DNA from: Cyclina sinensis
Lineage: Eukaryota; Mollusca; Bivalvia; Venerida; Veneridae
DNA length: 64,000 bases
Assembly: GCA_012932295.1 (NCBI GenBank)
Contig: JAAONU010000016.1
Location: 47,151,241-47,215,240, forward strand
Direction: 5' to 3'
Under the pieces are notes generated by a model, which did not search any database, was not told the DNA's origin, and saw only the letters and a list, made by a program, of their open reading frames with translations. Of this stretch, positions 60,401-64,000 are shown piece by piece; positions within the stretch are counted from its first letter, which is position 1, and each line of letters opens with the position of its first letter. The translations under genes and the position numbers were made by a program.

Positions 60401-62215
60401 CTTCTCAAATATTGTGTGTATCTGTTTACAATATATAATAAATATCAAATATTTCTACATTAGCAGGTCTGTTTTATACCATACATACTCAGATATACAA
60501 TGGTCCATTCTTTTACCTAAATTTACAAAATAGTCTTTCTATTGATTGCAAATTGAGCTTTTTACAAAATTTGAGTTAATATACATAATATTATTATCAT
60601 TAATACAATTGAAAGATGTCAATAGTCGAATGTACAACAATCTTATAGATTATGTGTTTTATAAAATCTGCTTATGGATCTATTTTTTGTGTGAATTTGA
60701 CAGTTTTTATTAAGTAAAAAGACTGCATGATAGAGAAGGTTATTGTTTAATGGAGGCATATTAAAAATAGGTGTTTTATGACTGTGCGTGTAATTTTACA
60801 TGCATTGTCAGGATAGAGTAATTCTTTAAGAAGATTGGTTTAAGTGGGATTTTAGGCTGACTTATTATGAAGTTCAAATAAGATATAAACAGTTGAAACA
60901 TGATCAAACGAGTTGTGATGGAACAAAATTACCATGTATGGTATTACAAAAGTACTTTTTTGCCCCTTCTGTACTTTTTGCTAGGAATGAAAGATGCTCT
61001 TTAACAGAAAAAAATGTTATTTTACAAAGATGTTTTCATAAAAAAAAGAATGCATTTTTTTATACGAAAAAGAATGCAATTTTATTTTTAAATGTAATTT
61101 TTTTATTTAAAAACAATTAATTCAAAAATGTAGTTTTACACACAAAAATGTAGTTTCACAAAAAAATGTAATTCTACACACACACGTGCAAAATTTATTT
61201 TTACAAAAAAATGTAATTTTACAAATAAACTGATATAAAGAAAGACATTCCAACTGTTGAATATTTATTAGATAATACACACAAAATTTCTCAGAGTGCA
61301 TTTTTTATTTTATTTTTTTTTTCTGTTAAGGTCATAGCAGTGTATTGATCATGTAAAAGTGGGACAGTTATTTATTTTACAAATTCACTGGTACAAAGCT
61401 ACTTTAAAGAAGCAGACAATTTTATTGTAAAATGATTTATCACAACTGAAGCATTTATGTAAACATTTTGGTCAAATTTGAAAGTTATTTACCTTTATCT
61501 GGGTATAGAAATTGCAAATGGTAGCAGTTGTAATTTTCCTTTGATCTTTTTACTACAGAAATTTGCTTTTAGCATGCAAGGAAATTATTTTATTGCTTAT
61601 ACAATAGAGGTGGTAATTTAAAATGAATGATTTATTATAGTAATGCACACTAAATGAAAGGAAATGCTGAAAAGAATATTTAAAAGAAATAGATGAAAAG
61701 AAAAGCAATTATAAATTCATTAAATAGCATCTTGTTATCTTTATATAAATTATAGAAGAGCATATGGGATCTGCACATGTAATTGTTTCAAAATCATGAA
61801 ATCTGGTGGGTGGGGGAGTGAGATAAAAATGTAGAGAATGGCCACTTACAGTTCCAAATAAAATTATCGAATGTATACATTTTTAAACAACAAACTTCAG
61901 GTTGACATCATAATTATCTGATGCTTAGAAAATATAAAATGTTAAATTATAAAGAGGTAAAGACTAAATGTTTCGATTGATACAAAATAGAACAGAGTAT
62001 TTCCCCTTAGTAAATTGTTAGAAAAAAATAAACAGTTGACTGTATGAAAGTTAGTAATGTAATAAAAATTAAAATTAATCTATTACAGATCTCGTTTCTT
62101 CATTTTCTGTCTATAGATCCTGAAAGTAGGTCATGTCTTCTGTTATTCTATTTTTACAGACCCAGAACCAATATATCTTCCCCCTGAATACAGCCAGAAT
62201 GGAAACAGTTACAAG
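54424..62215 (+). CDS. KNDC1: KIND-domain protein, KNDC1 (very-KIND)-like, first two visible exons
   Basis: Exon 1 ends at 54672 (gatgttg|gtaagt). Exon 2 is 62160-62215, between ttttacag and aag|gtaag, and joins in phase 1. The translation has VSLSDVLVARDACLPEDELW, ALCRECC, FQTLCVTPDTVAF and GNVCFLDLD, then across the junction DPEPIYLPPEY. This follows the KIND fold (a kinase C-lobe relative without catalysis) and most resembles the first KIND domain of KNDC1, a Ras exchange factor linked to neurite and dendrite control in vertebrates. PTPN13 and FRMPD2 are alternatives. ATG at 54444 in ACCATGG is a good start. The same frame is open upstream, and the cag at 54421-54423 could be an acceptor, so an upstream coding exon is possible. 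The rest lies past 64000. Confidence 0.7.
57560..57660 (+). mobile_element. tRNA-like SINE remnant
   Basis: 'aagttcaaatctcacc' resembles box B after a weak box A-like segment ('tctgaggccttgactccaga'). Confidence 0.35.
58068..58358 (+). mobile_element. SINE with tRNA head and 'gataaaccccaataaacc' tail
   Basis: 'gctagcacagtcgttagagc' (box A), a stem around 'ggattgtcaatct', and 'ctggttcaatcctcttc' (box B) give a tRNA-like head. The body 'gccggcaaaatttctccatg' to the tail matches the minus-strand copy at 31130-31372 nearly throughout. This is the fullest copy of this family in the window. Confidence 0.8.
59030..59275 (+). mobile_element. tRNA-derived SINE
   Basis: 'gtgtggtggtaatgcactgg' (box A), 'ggtcacaagttgagtct' (box B-like), then 'tctcatgtatcagtgctgta' and 'aaggaaccagg', shared with 32578-32785 and 42195-42445. 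Confidence 0.7.
59930..60015. repeat. Short tandem repeat of 'accaaaaactacatagaa' type
   Basis: Four to five imperfect copies of a ~20-bp unit. Confidence 0.7.
61015..61225. repeat. Degenerate 'aaaaatgtaattttaca' tandem repeat
   Basis: About eight loosely spaced copies of 'aaaaatgtaattttac' or diverged forms in AT-rich DNA. Confidence 0.65.
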
Positions 62216-64000
62216 GTAAGAGATACTGATAGATGGTTATCTGCTTCAGCCTTTCCGAGAAGTATGACCTGAGAAATCAGTTTAACTGATTTTGTATAAA
62301 AGATACCAGTATTAATTTTTGAAGTATAATGAATTTTCTTGCATATCGGATCAGGCTAATTTTTGTCCACCCCAGTGTCTTCGTCGGAACCCACGGGTAC
62401 TGATTTTGGTGAACTACACTCATCACCCAGTGCGAATGAAGTGTATACCTAACAAGTACGCATGGGTTACCGAGGATGCCCCAGTGTAAGATATGTCACA
62501 TGTTGTCATATACTTCCAAGATCTCTATTGCTCTGTTGTTTTTCCTTTGACCAATGTCTGTAGTCCACAGAGGAATAAGTAGAAGAAATTTTGTTTATAA
62601 TCATAAAGTTGTGAGTTTGCCTCCCTTGGGCTCCACTTGTTAATTTGATAATGATATATTTGTCTGGTGTGGAATTTTTCTTGGTGGTCATTCAGTGAGG
62701 TGGAATTATGTGAATGTCTGGCATTATTATACCATAGTCAAGTGTAAAGACAGTATCAAGGAATGGATGTGTGATTTTTTGGCTGCCTGGGTGGTATGCT
62801 GTCAAATTTTGTGTGGCAGAATTCGTCAGAAAACAAAATTTGACATGGATTTTCTGTGGAACTGCCATATGTATTCATCATGACAGCATTTGTCTTGTGC
62901 ACAACAGTTTTTGCATCGCATAAAAGCTATCTGTCCTTGGACAGGGCTTGTCACATGCAGTAACACTAACTAACCATTTACTCATATACGTATCAGTTTC
63001 CATAAAACTAAGGTCATGGCCACAGAAGGGTCTGTTTGAACTTAAATTTTGTAAGGTGTGTATTTTAATTTGGCAAGTGTAAGAGAAGAAATCATATTAT
63101 CAGAAACCTTTGTTTAACATTTTATAATAAAACACCTTTATAAAATACTTCACTTAAGCATTAACATTTGTATTAATTCTGTTCCAATTTATAGGAGGTT
63201 TTAACTGCTAAATTATTACAGAATTTGATAAACCCTGGTAAAGTTATAAATCTGTAGTATTGTTAATGCTTACTCTCACACCAAAAGTGGTAATAAATAT
63301 TTAAAATTTGTGATTGCAAACTTTGATAATACAGTTTAATTGGCTCTTTTCTATGCTAACAAGGGGTTCAGATTTGATGATAAAATGAATTCTGCTTGAG
63401 TAAAGATTAAATTTCTGATTTTAATAATGCTACATATTAATAAAATGGTACTGGCTTGCAATTGTATGACAGAATGTTGTAATAAACAAACAAGTTGAAT
63501 GAAAGAAGCTTACTTAACGCGTAAAATTTAAATGATAATTTAGTTGTAGATAGTATAATGCATTACATTGTGCTTTGCGGGTGACTGAAATTTGTTTTAA
63601 AGGTGTAATGTACAATAAGTTGGGATGGATAAATCAGACTTAGGCCCCCTATGAACAAACAGAAAATGTTACCTGTACTTTTAAACAGGTTTTATGTAAC
63701 TTACCCTGGGCCTGAAAACAATACAATATTTAGAAGGTATTTACAACTGTAGCTAGAAATAAAGAAGCCTTGCATGCTCGATCCGTAAGAAGTCTTATGG
63801 GTTCAGGACCCTATTCCTTAGTCCTACTCTGACCCTTTGTATAAGAAAGTCGGAAGTTTATCAGAGAGGAAAGTGGTCTAGAACTTCACCATCTTAGGAA
63901 ACACTGAAGGATAATGAACAGAACAAATGAATGCACAAAGTTAAAAACAAAAAAAGGACACTTTTATAATCTAGAAACCTAAATTATACAACTTGTTATT
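62216..64000 (+). other. Start of the next intron of the KIND-domain gene
   Basis: It follows the aag|gtaag donor at 62216. No further exon is recognisable before the window ends. Confidence 0.5.

Larger units (their letters stand above)
54673..62159 (+). other. 7.5-kb intron of the KIND-domain gene
   Basis: It is bounded by the gtaagt donor and tttttacag acceptor that complete one Asp codon. It contains a (GTT)n tract near 56030-56047, T-rich runs near 56200-56330, several SINEs (listed) and AT-rich short repeats. No internal exon was recognised. Confidence 0.65.

Overview
The window is eukaryotic, AT-rich and gene-poor, and most likely comes from a marine bivalve mollusc. That assignment is inference. 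It rests on intron-split genes with GT-AG junctions, an invertebrate-type giant transmembrane protein, a BEL/Pao retrotransposon, tRNA-derived SINEs, and several dispersed families I associate with bivalve genomes: GCTCACCTGAG-ended repeats, 'GCCCGAAGGG' repeats, and arrays rich in AGGTCAAGGTCA. No bacterial features are present.

Layout. (1) 1-2149 is probably intron. (2) 2150-18184, + strand: the last 14 exons of a giant single-pass membrane protein. About 2,870 residues are visible and the 5' end lies outside the window. It has about 15 fibronectin III/Ig-like modules joined by 'D-T-P-P' linkers, then a cadherin/VCBS-like stretch, an EGF-like module, a membrane helix and a cytoplasmic tail. 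Every exon junction checks in phase. A coding-looking 40-codon extension follows the TAA in the same frame. (3) 18.3-32.8 kb is repeat-dominated. It holds a 4-kb satellite-like array (about 146-bp units carrying perfect GGTCAnnnTGACC palindromes) split by a 953-bp solo-LTR-like insert, a hammerhead-like motif, a perfect 61-bp inverted repeat, possible minus-strand Ig-like exons cut by that inverted repeat, a mariner scrap, a 5'-truncated non-LTR retrotransposon, and an 820-bp inverted-repeat element that landed inside a SINE with a 9-bp target duplication. (4) 33.36-37.24 kb: a dead BEL/Pao pol region (reverse transcriptase to integrase) with a probable 3' LTR, followed by a SINE. (5) 37.4-54.4 kb: mostly unrecognised noncoding DNA with simple repeats, SINEs and a 2.3-kb repeat containing a 165-bp tandem array. 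(6) 54424-62215, + strand: two exons of a KIND-domain gene, best matched to KNDC1 (very-KIND), separated by a 7.5-kb intron and continuing past the window. 

The two host genes share a strand but show no functional link. Most of the remaining biology concerns mobile elements: nested insertions with readable target-site duplications, decay of coding elements, and a repeat that spreads nuclear-receptor-like binding palindromes.
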